Made by a program: the position numbers and the translations under genes. Of a stretch of DNA of 35,020 nt, positions 34,870-35,020 are shown in pieces. Within the stretch, counting starts at the first letter, position 1; the number at the start of each line of letters is the position of its first letter. Origin of the DNA: Bacteroidales bacterium (lineage in GTDB: Bacteria; Bacteroidota; Bacteroidia; Bacteroidales; B18-G4); the NCBI GenBank assembly GCA_030618905.1, contig JAUXCL010000003.1:1-35020 (forward strand), read 5' to 3'. The notes under the pieces were generated by a model, which did not search any database, had not been told where the DNA came from, and saw nothing but the letters and a program-made list of their open reading frames with translations.

Positions 34870-34918
34870 GTATTGAGTATTGAGTACTGAGTATTGAGTA
34901 CTGAGTATTGAGTATTGA
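34870..34918 (+). repeat. Heptanucleotide tandem repeat (GTATTGA/GTACTGA, 7 units)
   Basis: Seven consecutive 7-base units, five GTATTGA and two GTACTGA (units 3 and 5). It begins 7 bases beyond the candidate promoter box of the M16 gene. Confidence 0.9.
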
Positions 34919-34928
34919 GATTTTTTCC

Positions 34929-35007
34929 GTTCACTGTTCACTGTTCACCGTTCACCGGCTTCGTCATCCGTAGCGCAGCGTAGGATGATCACCGTTCACC
35001 GTTCACT
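34929..35007 (+). repeat. Heptanucleotide repeat (GTTCACT/GTTCACC) interrupted by a palindrome
   Basis: Four 7-base units at 34929-34956 and two more at 34994-35007. Between them lies a 25-base inverted repeat at 34964-34988 with arms TCATCC and GGATGA around a CGTAGCGCAGCGTA-like centre. It lies near the right edge of the window, so its full extent is not seen. No gene is visible in the last 191 bases. Confidence 0.75.
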
Positions 35008-35020
35008 CCCGATAATTATC

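Noticed and set aside
34870-35007. CRISPR-like repeats at the right edge
   Set aside because: Units are 7 bases, directly adjoining, with no unique spacers, and no cas gene is present.

Overview
The window looks like a chromosomal segment of a Bacteroidota bacterium, most likely of the Bacteroidales/Marinilabiliales type. The evidence is a DUF5103 type IX secretion plug protein, a DUF4271-hemD-rnpA-S41 peptidase gene run, a six-subunit Na+-NQR operon with apbE, DUF7033-type polysaccharide deacetylases, intergenic promoter boxes of the Bacteroidota form TAnnTTTG, and a lack of clear Shine-Dalgarno sequences. I see no RNA gene, CRISPR array, prophage or insertion sequence. No stretch above 300 bases lacks a gene.

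Layout. 1-6080 (+): an acetate block with AMP-forming acetyl-CoA synthetase (acs), an OFA-family MFS carrier, a terminator, then an ADP-forming acyl-CoA synthetase fused to a GNAT acetyltransferase. 6086-6649 (-): adenylate kinase, divergent from the next block. 6803-12429 (+): a housekeeping block with DUF4271 membrane protein, uroporphyrinogen-III synthase, RNase P protein, S41 processing protease, ChaN/DUF399 protein, SpoU rRNA methyltransferase and a 65-residue membrane protein with four cysteines that resembles NqrM. 12426-19383 (-): nqrABCDEF-apbE, the Na+-pumping NADH:quinone oxidoreductase and its flavin transferase. 19519-20859 (+): DUF5103 T9SS plug. 20860-22101 (-): a MacB/FtsX-type ABC permease with its own candidate promoter.

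22161-30055 (-) is the least familiar part. It is a tightly packed run of eight genes in the order DUF7033 deacetylase A, alpha/alpha-toroid protein, DltA-like adenylating ligase, acyl carrier protein, GNAT, AAC(3)-fold acetyltransferase, DUF7033 deacetylase B, FemAB-like transferase. All eight appear cytoplasmic. The set can be read as a pathway that activates an amino acid or acyl unit on a carrier protein and moves acyl groups onto an amino sugar or surface-glycan precursor. That reading is inference. Deacetylase A has lost two residues that its sister keeps.

30171-31895 (+) is dnaX and 31965-34829 (-) is a two-half M16 zinc protease. Both flanks of the M16 gene carry short tandem arrays of 7-base units of unrelated sequence, ending in a palindrome-containing region at the right edge.
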